The notes beneath the pieces are model-generated. The model had not been told where the DNA came from and did not search any database. It saw only the letters and a program-made list of their open reading frames with translations. From positions 32,396,214-32,460,213 of the forward strand of contig CM049320.1 of assembly GCA_026874595.1 (NCBI GenBank): 64,000 nt of DNA, given 5' to 3'. The stretch comes from Sipunculus nudus (Eukaryota > Annelida > Sipuncula > Golfingiida > Sipunculidae). The position numbers were made by a program, and so were the translations under genes. Of this stretch, positions 48,644 through 60,330 are shown piece after piece; positions within the stretch are counted from its first letter, which is position 1; each line of letters opens with the position of its first letter.

Positions 48644-50184
48644 TACGGGAAGAGAGAGAGAGAAAGAGAGAATGATGGATGTGGTTGGAATGCATTCATC
48701 GAATCTCAGAGCCAAAGCTTTTCTTACAAGGCTGCGCGATAAATCCTCTATCATTTTCATTTTTCCATCTACGGAATATTATATACATTTTCTAGACACT
48801 AACATCTGCTTGTTTCACAGAAATGTCAAATACTCCTGCCACATCATTCATAACTAGAATTTAATAACAATATATATAATATCTTGGGTTGAGAGTAGTT
48901 ATCAACTAAAAATATGACATACAACCTGGTTCTGAAACATATATTGACATTTTAATAGGCCATGATTACAAGGGTCAAGTTCAGAGTTTTTAACTTGTCC
49001 AATAACCTATTTATAATAAAATGTGTATCTTAATTGATTAAATGTTATGCAACATTTCAAAAGTTATAGGATTAATAAAAATTGAATAATTTTAATAATC
49101 AGCTAATTTGATCTTGAAGACCAATGTCACGGTCGCTAGTTTTCAAACCTGTTCATATTTTTTATATAAAAAATGGTGTCTCTTATTTGATTCGCACTAC
49201 TTCAACAGTTATTTGGTTCACCAAAACTTGTACATTTTCTCACATTAAACCTTAAATACCAAGGTCAAGTTCAGAAGTTTTCAAGCATATACAAGATCTT
49301 AGTGGAATTAATTTGTGTGTGTATTGTTGAGAAGAACATGCAGTACATCAAAATAATGAATTTCAACATTATCCTAGATTTCGGTAGATTTGACCTTAAA
49401 GATCAAAGTCAGTTGTCAGTTGATTTTGTAAAGAATTAACCTTGACTTTCTATTAGACATCATTCAATTTTCATTTCAGAAAATTAGTGCCCTTGAGAAA
49501 TATTGTTTGTTTTTCATTAAATATTGAAATATTCAAGGTCAAGGCCACGCTCATAATAAGGTCATGGCCCAAATCATAACAGACTTCATTATCTGAAACA
49601 TATCTGTGCATTTGTAGAATAAAGTTGCGCCACCAATACCAAGCGTAGGACAAACCTATCAAAGGTCATCAGCGAAAAGGGTTATCGAACCAATCCATTC
49701 AGACCTTCTTTAGAAAAATACCATTTGTTGGTGTCAAGGTCACTATCGTATTGAAGGCATTTACCCCATTTTAAACAGTTTTCATCCTCTCATTAACATC
49801 TATGCACATGTCAAGTTTCATATAGATAGGTGAGCTTTTTTCTGTTGTCTCGTTCGCAAGAAACCTTGCTAATACCATAGTATCTCAGGCTACTTGTCTG
49901 GGAATAGACTAATTACCAACCTGTATATCCATTCGTTCAGCCAAAATACGATCGGCCTTGTACCTCTGTCTGACGTATTTTATCATGGGTTCGCTCACAT
50001 CCACTGCGGTGACATGGCACTTAAACTTCTGCTGCAGGTAAGAGCTTGTCTCTCCTGTCCCACAGCCGATATCAATCACGTGGTCATCCGGGCTTATATC
50101 TGTGATATACCTGTCTATGGCGAACCTTCCGAATTCCTTCTGAGGCGTGTTTCCGGCAAGGTAAGCCGTTGGTGGACGCTGCAT
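47487..50184 (-). CDS. JHAMT-like SAM-dependent methyltransferase, copy C (intact, 4 exons)
   Basis: Exons on the minus strand are 50184-49921, 48487-48248, 48102-47934 and 47665-47487, ending in TGA. They give 88 + 80 + 56 codons, one split codon and 58 codons, or 283 residues, close to the usual length of juvenile hormone acid O-methyltransferase-like proteins. Splice sites are CAG/GTTGGT, TTTCAG/GATC, GAG/GTAACG, TTTCAG/GAAT, AGAG/GTAAAC and CTGCAG/CTGT, with phases 0, 0 and 1 matching across every junction. Exon 1 holds SAM motif I (VIDIGCGTG, residues 36-44) and the acidic AVDVSEPM strand (60-67). Exon 2 holds the FHWVRD segment and the strand after it. Family knowledge suggests methyl transfer from S-adenosylmethionine to a small carboxylic acid or similar acceptor in the cytosol; the substrate cannot be told. 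Oddity: the usual LKPGG turn in exon 2 reads LEPEG. I chose the first ATG in frame (MQRPP). An ATTAAA at 47396-47391 is a possible poly(A) signal. The exon structure is inferred without transcripts. Confidence 0.8.
48500..48644 (+). repeat. (AAT)n microsatellite in intron 1 of copy C
   Basis: About 140 bp of mostly AAT repeats immediately upstream (gene sense) of exon 2. It is absent from unit B, where a GA repeat occupies this place. It explains a poly-Leu/Ile open frame on the minus strand. Confidence 0.95.
48655..48870 (-). other. Conserved block within intron 1
   Basis: Between the microsatellite and 48870, unit C matches unit B (8815-8990) closely and unit A (about 4415-4530) more loosely: ATCGAATCTCAGAGCC, ACGGAA.AT.ATATACATTTTCTAGACACTAACA, GCTTGTTTCACAG. 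It breaks the frame if included as an exon, and family alignment runs straight from exon 1 to exon 2. I treat it as intronic; a regulatory role or an unused exon is possible. Confidence 0.4.
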
Positions 50185-50554
50185 GGCTCTAGAACTACAT
50201 GGACACAACAGAGTTTAGACAAGTAACACCATTGCTGGAATTCTTTGTTTTTATGTATATTATAATTATAATCAAGTAGACATCATTCATACACGTGACC
50301 TTATATATGATCACGGTTTATTACATAGAATGGGAACTGATTGCCCATAAATCTTAAATCAATGTGATACCACCTTCTAACCTATGAGCAATTTAAAGTT
50401 TGGTAAATAAAACGAGTGATTTTCAAGAGCAATTGTTCTTTTGATTTTTTCGAGGATTTAATGAACATGGATGGCCATCAAACAAAATTTCCGACCTGAA
50501 AAAAAGAACACAAGGCTGACAATTGTTTTGCAACAAGAGAGGCCAACTTGTATT

Positions 50555-51200
50555 ATGTGTTTTTTCCGTCATAGATTAACTTAACCCTTCGGGCACAAAT
50601 GCGCACATTGCGCATTGCAATTGCAGCTAACTTAAACCATGGCACTTGCTACCGCGCAGTACTGTGTGTTACTTTGACTATAAGTTGATACCGCGATATT
50701 TCTAATACCTGTCCTGCCTTATTGACCTCTGGCAACAAATACATACACTACGTCAATAGCAGCTGAAATTGCAATCGCAAAATCATGCCCCAGGTGTAGC
50801 AGGTGACAGGAACTCGCTACCGCGCATATGGCTTTGAGTGATCCTGTCCGAGCGACTTCTGGCAGCAAAGACTTAGAATACGCCAATAGTTGCAGAAATT
50901 GCAATTTCATAGCCCCCATGGGTAGTAATGACAGCCACTTGCTACTGCGCAGGTCTGATTTGCTGCCGCGGTCGGTGCCTGATGCTAGCAAGACGAGTGG
51001 ATGCAGATTGCGCGTTGTGCTGGGCTATGCTCAATGGTAGCAAAGGATCCCAGGGGTTAGTCTTGAAAACCGATAATTCCTGCATCTATGCAGTTGGGGA
51101 TATTTGTCATGAGACAGAAGGGAAATCCCGAGCGGTCACCGAAGGCGCCGCTTCGAGGTATAACATTGTAGTAGGGGCATGATTTCCAACCTATTTAGTA
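50555..51200. repeat. Locally repetitive GC-richer segment
   Basis: Three imperfect copies of a motif with GCTACCGCGCA (50646, 50814 and a TACTGCGCA variant at 50941). Associated GACCTCTGGCAACAAA/GACTTCTGGCAGCAAAGA and GCAGAAATTGCAAT segments also recur. Open frames on both strands have no recognised domain. Possibly gypsy leader or an unclassified tandem repeat. Confidence 0.45.
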
Positions 51201-51609
51201 TAAAGCGCGATTTGTAATATGAGAATATGAGAACTTTGAAGGGCCCCTAGCCCCTCTTTAAGTAGCTTTAGCATACGGCTTGGGTATTGGTACTACTCTG
51301 AAGTGTCGGGTGAACCCTGGTTACTGAATTATGCAATGTCATGAGTAAGAGTTAGAGCGAGGTTGGGGTAAGCAAGCAGCAGATGAGGCTACACGTGTTC
51401 AGTTTCAGGCAGTAAAGTTGCCGCCTTTGATTAATCGATCGTTAGGATCGATGCATATCTGGAGAGATTCGAGAGATAGGCAGTGAGTCAAGAGTATCCA
51501 CGAGATAGCTCGGCATTCCACATCAGTACATTCCACCTCAGGGCAGATCTATGAGTATTTTTCGCTGCTGTCTGGAGCGGATGCGTCGTGATACAAAAGT
51601 CCAAAGTTA

Positions 51610-51830
51610 GCCGTGTGGAAGGCTTCTAGGATTACAGAGGATGGATACCGCGGATTATGTAGGTCGAGTGTGCAGGAGGTTGTGAGATGCTTAGTCAATT
51701 TACATGTAGGCTTTTTTGGATCCCTTGACAATTGGATGGATTGTCAGGAACAGAAAAGAAATTTTATTCTGTCAGGGACTTACTGCTCAGAGAGCAATTT
51801 GTTAATTGCTGCAGCAAGTAGCTAGTAGTC
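51610..51830 (+). pseudogene. Gypsy gag mid-domain (SCAN-like) remnant
   Basis: An open stretch reads ITEDGYRGL, then FGSLDNWMDCQEQK, then CSESNLLIAA. This follows the order of the gypsy Gag segment with LTEDGYR..F, a Y/F-L-x-RW-x-D/E motif and an REQFL/LA region. Several core residues are replaced. Confidence 0.6.
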
Positions 51831-52001
51831 TTCTTAAAGGAGAAAAAGTGTAGCTCTATAAGCCAAATATCCGCTTTAGCAGAACGTTTCACAGTAAAGA
51901 ATTTGCGGTTAAAGTAGACTAACTTACAGTGCAAAAACGAGACCAGCCGCTGGGACCACAGGTAAAGGAGGGTGAGGGAAGATTTGGCGCTCACAGCCCA
52001 A

Positions 52002-52043
52002 TGTTTTTAATGTGGCGGAGTAGGTCACAAAATAGCGGTTTGT
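52002..52043 (+). pseudogene. Gag CCHC zinc knuckle with internal stop
   Basis: The frame gives C-x2-C-x4-H-x4-C (C-F-stop-C-GGVG-H-KIAV-C), the nucleocapsid zinc knuckle. One position inside the first CxxC is TAA, so the element is disabled here. Confidence 0.65.
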
Positions 52044-52089
52044 ACTAAGCTCGATGTTGGTCAGAGTTATGGCCCTGATGTATGTCAAA

Positions 52090-52400
52090 ATTGGAAGGCT
52101 ACTGCAAAGAACATGATACATACACCCAATGTAGCTCCGCTTGTAACGGGCATAGTATCGGTAAGCACAGTTAGTGATACAAGCCCATGCGATACGATTG
52201 AGGCAGATGTTAACAAATGTCGTGAGAACTATATGTGCCTTTTGATGGAAGGCTTTGCTCGGATAGTTGATGAGCTCATAATGCTCATGTTTAGTGGGTG
52301 TTATACCGATGAGCGAGTTAGCTACGTAATGATAAACAGTTCGCGTGAAGAATACTTGACTGTTGAGAGTGAATATTTGTCATCGTTTTGGCGATCCAGA
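52090..52400 (+). pseudogene. Gypsy retropepsin-region remnant
   Basis: An uninterrupted frame from 52113 contains ENYMCLLMEGFARIVDELIM followed by YTDERVSYVMINS. This resembles the segment after the protease active site in invertebrate gypsy elements (CLLMDG..R.VPVA.I...P...G.V.A.CM). The catalytic DTG/DSG is not visible. Confidence 0.45.
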
Positions 52401-52869
52401 AAAAAAATACATGTTTTTTTTCTTGCAGGCTATTCACGGTCCAGTCGGATCACAAGCAGTTAAGTTGCCCCACGAAGTTCAAATGCGAAAACAAACGAAT
52501 ATACTGCAAAACTGTGGCCTTTTATATGTCACAGGTGAGAACCTGCTAGAACCTACGCTCCCGAAGCAGGGGAAATCATGCGCTTTAAAAGAAGCCACTG
52601 ATTTCCACGCTGCCAACTTTGACCGTTTATGATATATTTTGACACCAGATGGCGGTTCGTTTACCGCTGAAGAAAACGTTCGTATGATGTGTCAAGCAGC
52701 CTACCAGATGCCTGTAAACGAACATTTGACAGGGATCCTGGCTACGCCCATAGCTGCGCTTCAAGCGCCGCTTGATGAAAGTTTATGGTCGAATTTAAAT
52801 TGCTCCGTCTTCATTCTCGCATCATCGACCGATTCGATTATGACATTATGACTTTGTTAGCGTAGCCAT

Positions 52870-54560
52870 GTATCTGTTTTCTGCAGTTGTTACGTTTAGT
52901 ATGAATTACATGTCACCGGCCAGCCATCCTGTGTGCCTAAGGCCCTAAGCAAATCATGTCTGGGGCAAATCTCTCTGAGCCTGTGGCCTGTTCAGACGGT
53001 TACCTGGGCGATGTGTTGTCACTCAAAACGAAATGAACATGTTTGGCTCCGTGTATTCCTCGCTTGGCTTTGGGTCTCATCCGATTGGACAAAAATACAG
53101 TGCTCCCCTACATATGAGCTGATATATCAATCATAATTAAGTACAGTCATTAACTTTTTGTAATAATTTAATTTTCATACAATTGTTATTTTTTTTTAAT
53201 TGTCTTGAAGGAGGTCTGGTGGATTATACAGAACTGTAAATCTGGCAAAGCTTGCTTCATACAGACCTGGTGGTATATGACAAACAAGATTATGATGCCT
53301 TAGATATTCTCACAGCTGCGAATACATGTATACACATTCCTCATCTCAATTGCAATGACATACAAACACATATGTTTAATATACACATGTTCAAATGTTA
53401 TATCTGATTGTATTAAGACAATTAATTAGTACCCGGCTGTATACCACACCAACTTACCGTGTGTACTTATTACATCTATTGAGTTTTTATACAACTAACT
53501 TCATTGTTTGTTTTTATATAATTTCAATTCTGACTTATATTGTACTGGCATAATGCTTATTTTACTTGTTTTTGTTTAATTGTGCTGCTTTTATGAAAGT
53601 CTCGTGATCTTGTGATGATATTATTCTCATTATATTATCGTCCCACATATGCAGTAGCATATTTAATCTGGCTGACTGTGATAAATATTTTTAAAATGAT
53701 TAAACTAATCAATTCAATGTGTAATTAAATCTCATATCTTGTTATGTAATTAATCTCATATTTTGTTATTTAAGCATATATACAAAGTTATCCAATAATT
53801 TTTATATTCTTGTGGTTTCTGAAAAGGAGAATTTTTACAAGTTTGAATAAATAAGGTATTTGATAATTGAATTACTATTAAAACAAATGCCTCACTGAGT
53901 ACCTAGTTTTATAATCATATTACATAACTTTTTAATTGGTACCTTTATACCCATTTATTCACATCCAGTGTTTATGATCATTTGTAATATTTATGCACTT
54001 GTGATTAAGTAAAAAATTTAAATATATATCTCGAACCATGTGTTATTGTAATTATTGTGTTTAATAAAGCAACAAGCACACTAATATACTGTGTTGAGTT
54101 TACCAAATTATATACCAATGATACAATGTCATGCTGTGCTAGGTTCAAATGTGATTGTGTGGAACCATCACAACCAGCTCTCATTGGATAAAAATCCAGC
54201 CAATTACACACAGGCAGTACCCCTCCTAAGCCGCTGGGTTAATTAGCCCTGGCCTGCCCTCCACTTCCTATCCAGCCTACAGGTCACAAGAGATGGGGCT
54301 GATTTTGTCCACAGTTTTGGATGCTCAGAAAGGAATGTAAAAGCCCATAATTATTTTGTTTAAAATGATAATTTCAAAATTCAAACAGTTTCTGAAACCG
54401 CAATTCAAAAGCCATCAGATGATGTAATTTAATTTAATTTTTGTTTATTTTGATTTTTTTCTGGTATACCTACCTCTGGTGCAGCAATTCAGGATGCGAG
54501 GTCATAACAAACAGTGCTTTCGATAGAGGTAGTAGGCCTATAGGTAAAGCGCTGTGTAAA
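52870..54560. other. Non-coding AT-rich stretch
   Basis: The frame at 52933-53136 has no recognisable domain. The rest to 54560 is AT-rich with stops in all frames. Nothing identified. Confidence 0.45.
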
Positions 54561-54884
54561 AAGCGTAGCTAGCACCTGGAATTAAGGACACCTGACAAAC
54601 GGAAAGACAAACTAACAAACAGAGAAACTAAGAAAACATGTAGCAAAATCATGTCATAAAGAACACAAAAATGAAAAAGAGGACCAATATTAATAAAGTA
54701 AGGAGAAATATAACATTTCGAAGTGTTGTAATGACCTTGACCATGAACTTTGACCTATTAAAAAATACAAATAGAACTTCCAGAAATCTTTCTTGTATAA
54801 GACAAGATAAGATAAGATATCATATTTTTCCGTTTAAGAAGTTGGATGTCAAACAACTGATTCGTAGCACAAGTAAGAAAATAA

Positions 54885-54915
<31 letters not shown>

Positions 54916-56800
54916 ACTGTGTAAAAAGCATATGATTAACGACTAGAAAACAAATTATTGCTTTATATATACTCATTAAACAAACGCACTGCACTTAGCA
55001 TGAATGAGACCCTGAGACGATTTGTTTTGCACATGATGGACTGTATACGACTTCCAGTTAAACCATCTGATTGCTCCACTCAGGTGATGCAGCTTCACAA
55101 CATGGTTTTAAATTTACTCAGTACCTTTAAACATAGTTTTCTAAGTCTACTCCAATAATAAGTTCTGAAGTTTTCTCGTCTTTTCCAATTTTCTTTGTTA
55201 GCGATACTCAGATTTTTCCACCAGCAGAAATACTGAAGGTAACCACACGTTGTACAACAGGTGTCTAACACAAAGTAAGTATTTTCTGATCAATATGAAA
55301 ACATTTCAATTTTTCTGAGAAAGTACATCCTATAGAACTTACAAAGTGATTCCTGCTAAACTGTTGCCCGAAGAATGCTATATGTCAAAGGCAAGAACCA
55401 GCAAGCAGGCGAAATGGATGACAACTGACAAACAGACAGACATACTGAAAAACTGACACGACGTTGTCGATTAGACTAAGTAATGAAGAATACAAGGAGG
55501 AAGAAAATGAGCTACATTTTATGAAGATAAATCCAACATTGACAAAGTTATGAGGAAAATATTTGACTTTTGACTTTGACTTTTTCGATGACCTTGACCT
55601 TTGAACTATATATCAAACACTTAAAAGAGGCTTCCAGGACTTTTGATTGTCAGTCAACTGTGTAAGTTTGAAAGCGACTGCTGCAAAATTGTGGCCAATA
55701 GAGTCCGGTAAACACACCATCTAGACGATTTCAGGTCGAGCGCTTGCCGGAAAAGATGATGAAACAGTCAAACAGCAAGCAACTAAATCATTTCTTAGAG
55801 AACAGGAAGAGGAAGAAAATGGGCAATAGTTTGTAAAGATAAGCCATATATCCAAAAGATAGAAATAAGATTTTGATATTTTGAGGACCTTGACCTTGAA
55901 CTTCGACCTATTATAAAAATACACATACAATTCCATAAATTCCAGAAACCGTTCCGACATACGATATTTATAATTTACAAAGGGATTCCTACAAATTTTC
56001 GGCCTGTCGAATGCTATATGTAAGATGCACGAACCAGCAGGTATGGGAAATTAAAAGCAAAATGAAAACAGACAGACATACCGACAACGTGACACAAAGT
56101 CTAGGTCATGTCATGAAGAAGACGAAGATAAAAAATGAGCATAAGTTAGTATGGATAGGACCAATATTGACTAAGATTGACGAAATATATATTTTGAAGT
56201 GTTTTGTTGAACTTGACCATAACTTTGACCTATTTTAATAATTCAAAAACACCTTCCAGAAATTGTTCCAATATTTGATATGTATAAATTGCATAATGAT
56301 TTCTGCTGTACTGTGGCCTGTAGAATGTTTTATGTTAGAGGCAAGAACCAGCAAAGTTAGGACATCTGACAAACAGACAGAGATACTGACAAACTGACAC
56401 ATAGTTGTGACCAGTTGACTTAACTTTGTTATAAGGAGGACAACGAGGGGAAAAAATGAGCTTACCTTTGTAATATCGGACCAATATTTACAAAGCTATG
56501 AGAAAAATAAATTGTTAAGTGTTTTGAGGACCTCAACCTCAACCTTGAACTATAACCATTTTTAAAAATACTTATACAGCTTCAAGAACACTTTCCGATA
56601 AACGATATGTATAAGTTAAAAAGTGATTCCAGTTGAACTGTGGCCTGTAGGATGCAGAAGAAATTGAGGACAACTAACAAGCAGACAGATATCCTGACAA
56701 AGTGACACGAAGTTGAGATCAGTTGACTTGACTAAGTTTTAATGAAGACGGCGATAAAGAAAATGAGCCAAATTTTGTGAAGATAAAAGCGAAAACTTCC
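54560..56800 (+). repeat. Complex tandem array, unit about 320 bp
   Basis: About five to six diverged units. Anchors are GACCTTGACC-type sites near 54732, 55589, 55885, 56209 and 56538 (the last three intervals being 296, 324 and 329 bp). Each unit also has AAGTGATTCCTGCT, TGTGGCCTGTAGAATGC, GGCAAGAACCAGCAA and ACAAACAGACAGACATACTGAC segments and ends TTCCAGAAA.TGTTCCGATA. An AAT microsatellite and unique sequence interrupt the array at 54880-55260. Confidence 0.75.
54880..54916 (+). repeat. (AAT)n microsatellite
   Basis: Short AAT run within the complex array. Confidence 0.9.
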
Positions 56801-59740
56801 GTTGTTCATTGAAAACCTATTGATATATTTCAAGATTGTCTTACATCATACCAACTGTTGTTATTTTGTTCATATTTGGGTTAAGTATTTCTCTAAATGT
56901 TTCCTATGTACGTTATGGAAAGTAGGTCAATAATTTGCAGAAGATATGGTCCCAAACAATGTTTTCAGTCAGAACCAAGTATCGTTTGACAGCTACTGGT
57001 GTATTTTGTTCATATTTGGCTTACGTATTTCTCTTGAAGATTCCTATGTACATAATGGAAAGTAGGTCAATATAGCGTAATTTGCAGAAGTTACGGACCC
57101 AGTCAGAACAACAAGAAAGATATTAAAATGCTGATTATTGTAGCTTGTTTTTTTTTCAAATTCTTTACGAAATTTATTTAGGTTAAGTGTATACCAGGAA
57201 TAAGATCAAAATGTTGTATATTTTTTTATGTTACTATCAACAACTACCTTAAAGTTTACCCTACTGAGCAATTTTATTTGATTTTCATACCATGCACACA
57301 TAAGGATTACAACTTCTAAATTCTAAAAATTAAAAAAAAAATTCGCCAAAAACTATAGCTTTTACTTAAGTTGTTTTAAGACCACGTCATTCTTACACGA
57401 AAGCTTTACTGAAGCCCCTCTTTTGTCACCTGTATGTCACCCTTGTTGACCTATAAGGTAATTATACACGCTTCAAGGGGAACATACTGACCAGCCAGCC
57501 TGTTCTTGGCCAACAACATAACAATAAGCAATAACGAAATAAAATTTTATTGGTTTATAATAACAGATTTAAGAAAAATTAATTGGAAAGGAATTTGATT
57601 GTTATTTAGTAACAGTAACAGGGAATTACCTTGCAATTACTGATGTTGAAAGGAACATTTATGGAAGGCCCAAATGTATTCTAAATGACACCAATTAGTC
57701 ACCTTTGGGTATTTTTCATTTCAATTTTGATTATGAAAAAAATAATTAAATAAAATTATTCTTTACTATCTAGGATTATATGTAGCAAATGAATGACAGA
57801 TAAGGATGCTATTATTTCCAATAAATCTTAATTTCCAGGAGTTTTCCAAGTATTTCAGTTTGTTAATTTATATTCATCGCAAAAATTTAAAAAAATAAAT
57901 TATTACTCAGACAAGTACTCATTAAAGATATCAGTATGTAGTACTTATGATATTAAGACTCGTGACTGTATAAGCTATCACATGATACTATGTGTATAAT
58001 CAAAATATTACTGATTCATTTATTTTAAACAGTTCAAGTTATATTTGCTCATGTTTGTTGAACATGATTGAAGTAGCAAGCCTTTTGATATGGATCAGTG
58101 GGGATGGGGTCTGTTTGAAGGGGTTTTAACCAATGTCTCGGGATTCTACAGTATCTCTAATGCCAGAAGCTTCTAGTTTTTTTAGGATATTTACATAAGT
58201 TCAATATTAATTTTGAGATGTGACAACTGACATTCAAGTGAAAGTAATCATTCATATTTATGAGCTAAACTTGCCGAAGCAGTACTTAAAACATTTGACT
58301 GACATGTCAAATTCACTGCAATCAGTCCATTAAAGTTAAAAAATCTCACAAGAGCTCAATTTCTCAATAAATATTGTATGTATTGCCTTGAAAACTGCTA
58401 TGCTAATACATCTTGAAAAGTATATTCTATTGAATGACCCTAATAGTGCCATCAACATTTTATAAGCAAGTTTAAGAAGTGATTTTCTTACACGAAAGTA
58501 ACATGGTGCCACATTGGGTTTTTATGGTTATTTTGAGACTGGTAAATAGTAATAATCATCTTTATTTCATTTCTACCATCAAGTAATGTCTTTGAATCTG
58601 TTTTTTTTTTTTTATTCCTATTATCCTACAAAATTTTAACAGAATTATCAAACAGTTTCTTAAAAAATCACTATTATTGACTGTGAGGCCATAAATGTCA
58701 CAGGTCAGACACATCAGCTGAGCCTCGTGACCCAAGGGTCTCTTGTAATGATACACCAGCAGATAACATTGAAGAAATTGAAGTACATATGTAGTCCCCA
58801 GCTATCTATTGACAGTCCATGATAATGAGTGTTGTGTGATTCCACACTTTCTGGACATGGTGGTTATTCCCCTGATAGTCTGTATGATCTACCTTGACAA
58901 AAATTATATACATATTCTTTTAAAACTATTCTTTTAATATTTGTCTGTTATTTCATAGTACCAATTTTGCTGACCTTATTATTCTATTATTTAATAACTG
59001 AAATTTTGATATCAAATAATTAGATCCTGTTATGTACAAAATTTAAAGTACAAGATTGTTTAATACCAAATTTATTATGAAATTGATTTTTTGTCTCAAG
59101 TTTGGTTCTGTCCAGAATCTTGACGTTAACAGTATTTTATTGGATATATTTATAAGGACTGGAAAACAGGACACAGCCCCACACAATTTCTCCCCTGATA
59201 CATACACAAGGACTGAATTGTCAGCCTAGATACTATAAAAAATATATTCAATAATCATGTATAATTCCTCTGGAGACAATTTTAAGTTACACGAAAAAAA
59301 TCTCTATTTATTAACTACAAGAAAGAGGATTAAATTTATATGGAAGTATGTACTATAAAAATAAATTTATGTGAAAAATCTATAAGAAAAAATGTACAAG
59401 TATGCATATAATTATAAATCAATATTTTTACATATGACAGGGTCTTTACAATGGGTTGCTTTCAAATTACATGTTTTCAAGAGTTCATACAATTATCTTA
59501 TAAATTCTACTTGAAATGCCCCAATAACGATCATTGAGCTTTCAAAATATAAAAGAACATAATTAAAGAAGCTGAGATAATTGAGATCTCCAGTATCGTT
59601 AAGCTTTCTGTAAACGACAGACACAGTATAAGAAAATTGTGTAGGTAAGTGGATGATAAAGGTGCTCGTTATATTATTTAAACATGTGATTGTAGTGCTA
59701 GTTTATCGCACTCTTTACTGCGCAAAGTCTAGTATCCTCC
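56800..59740. other. Non-coding AT-rich stretch
   Basis: A local direct repeat of about 115 bp is visible at 56860-56945 and 57000-57085 (TTTTGTTCATATTTGG, TATTTCTCT, TTCCTATGTAC, ATGGAAAGTAGGTCAATA). Otherwise no gene or element recognised. Confidence 0.5.
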
Positions 59741-59747
59741 CATCAAT

Positions 59748-59895
59748 TTAAGTAATAGTGATAGTTATAGTAATATATACTCCAGTAATAGTAATAGTAA
59801 AAGTAATAGAAGATAAAATATGGTAATTGTAATAGTAATAGTAATATCAGAAATTGAAAGTAACAGTAATAGTAAAAATTATAGTAATAGAACAA
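59748..59895 (+). repeat. (AGTAAT)n imperfect microsatellite
   Basis: Interrupted hexamer/trinucleotide repeat of AGTAAT and variants. Confidence 0.9.
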
Positions 59896-59904
59896 CTGTA
59901 ATAG

Positions 59905-60330
59905 ACCCCATGTCTGGTACATGGTGGTTTGTGAAGGAAACCGGGTTCATCCGGAGAAAACCACCGACTTTGACGAGCCACTACAGCCAAATATCAAGGC
60001 AACCGCGTCACCAGTGGAGAGAGCCGAGCGTTTTACCTCTTAACTGCCAAGGCCCCCAAGTTGTTCGGCGTATCGGCCTGAAATTTTGCTTGTGCTTAGT
60101 CCTTGGTACCTCCATCGTGTACACAACCCTGATGACGCCGCTTACAATCGTTTTCACGTCCATCCGAAATTGGTTTTGGTGAAATTGCACATATCACGGG
60201 TGTGTTTGGACGTGTCAGCCTGCACTTTTGCACGTTTATCCGCCTTGGATAACTTTGACGTAGACCAGCAAGGTGACGCCACCTACCGTTCTGTTTTCGT
60301 ACATAACATAGATGCCCTTTAACAAGTAAT
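59905..60330. other. GC-richer segment with overlapping open frames
   Basis: Composition shifts sharply from its neighbours. Frames of 60-120 codons overlap on both strands and none shows a recognised domain. The sequence around GGAAACCGGGTTCATCCGGAGAAAACCACC looks like repeat-derived sequence, but I cannot name it. Could be an exon of an unknown gene or an old element. Confidence 0.3.

Larger units (their letters stand above)
45060..50555. repeat. Segmental duplication unit C
   Basis: Third copy of the methyltransferase-bearing block, about 40 kb from units A and B in the same orientation. It starts with GTTATTCACTAGCTTAATT, shared with unit B at about 5690, and ends near 50555. It is slightly longer than B, partly through an AAT microsatellite in intron 1. 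The left edge abuts a gypsy integrase remnant; unit B is likewise preceded by LTR-like sequence. Confidence 0.65.
51220..52860 (+). mobile_element. Ty3/gypsy gag-protease remnant
   Basis: 51220-51340 matches 30190-30300 of the other gypsy remnant (GAACTTTGAA.GGCCC, CTCTTTAAGT, TACGGCTTGGGTATTGGTACT). It is followed by gag N-terminal pieces (QAVKLPPLI at about 51410), the SCAN-like mid-gag domain, a zinc knuckle and protease-like sequence. Reading frames are broken. 52440-52860 has open frames of unknown identity, probably further element sequence. Confidence 0.65.

Noticed and set aside
49894-50226. Plus-strand 110-codon frame
   Set aside because: Antisense shadow of methyltransferase exon 1 of copy C, which has the motif I signature on the minus strand.
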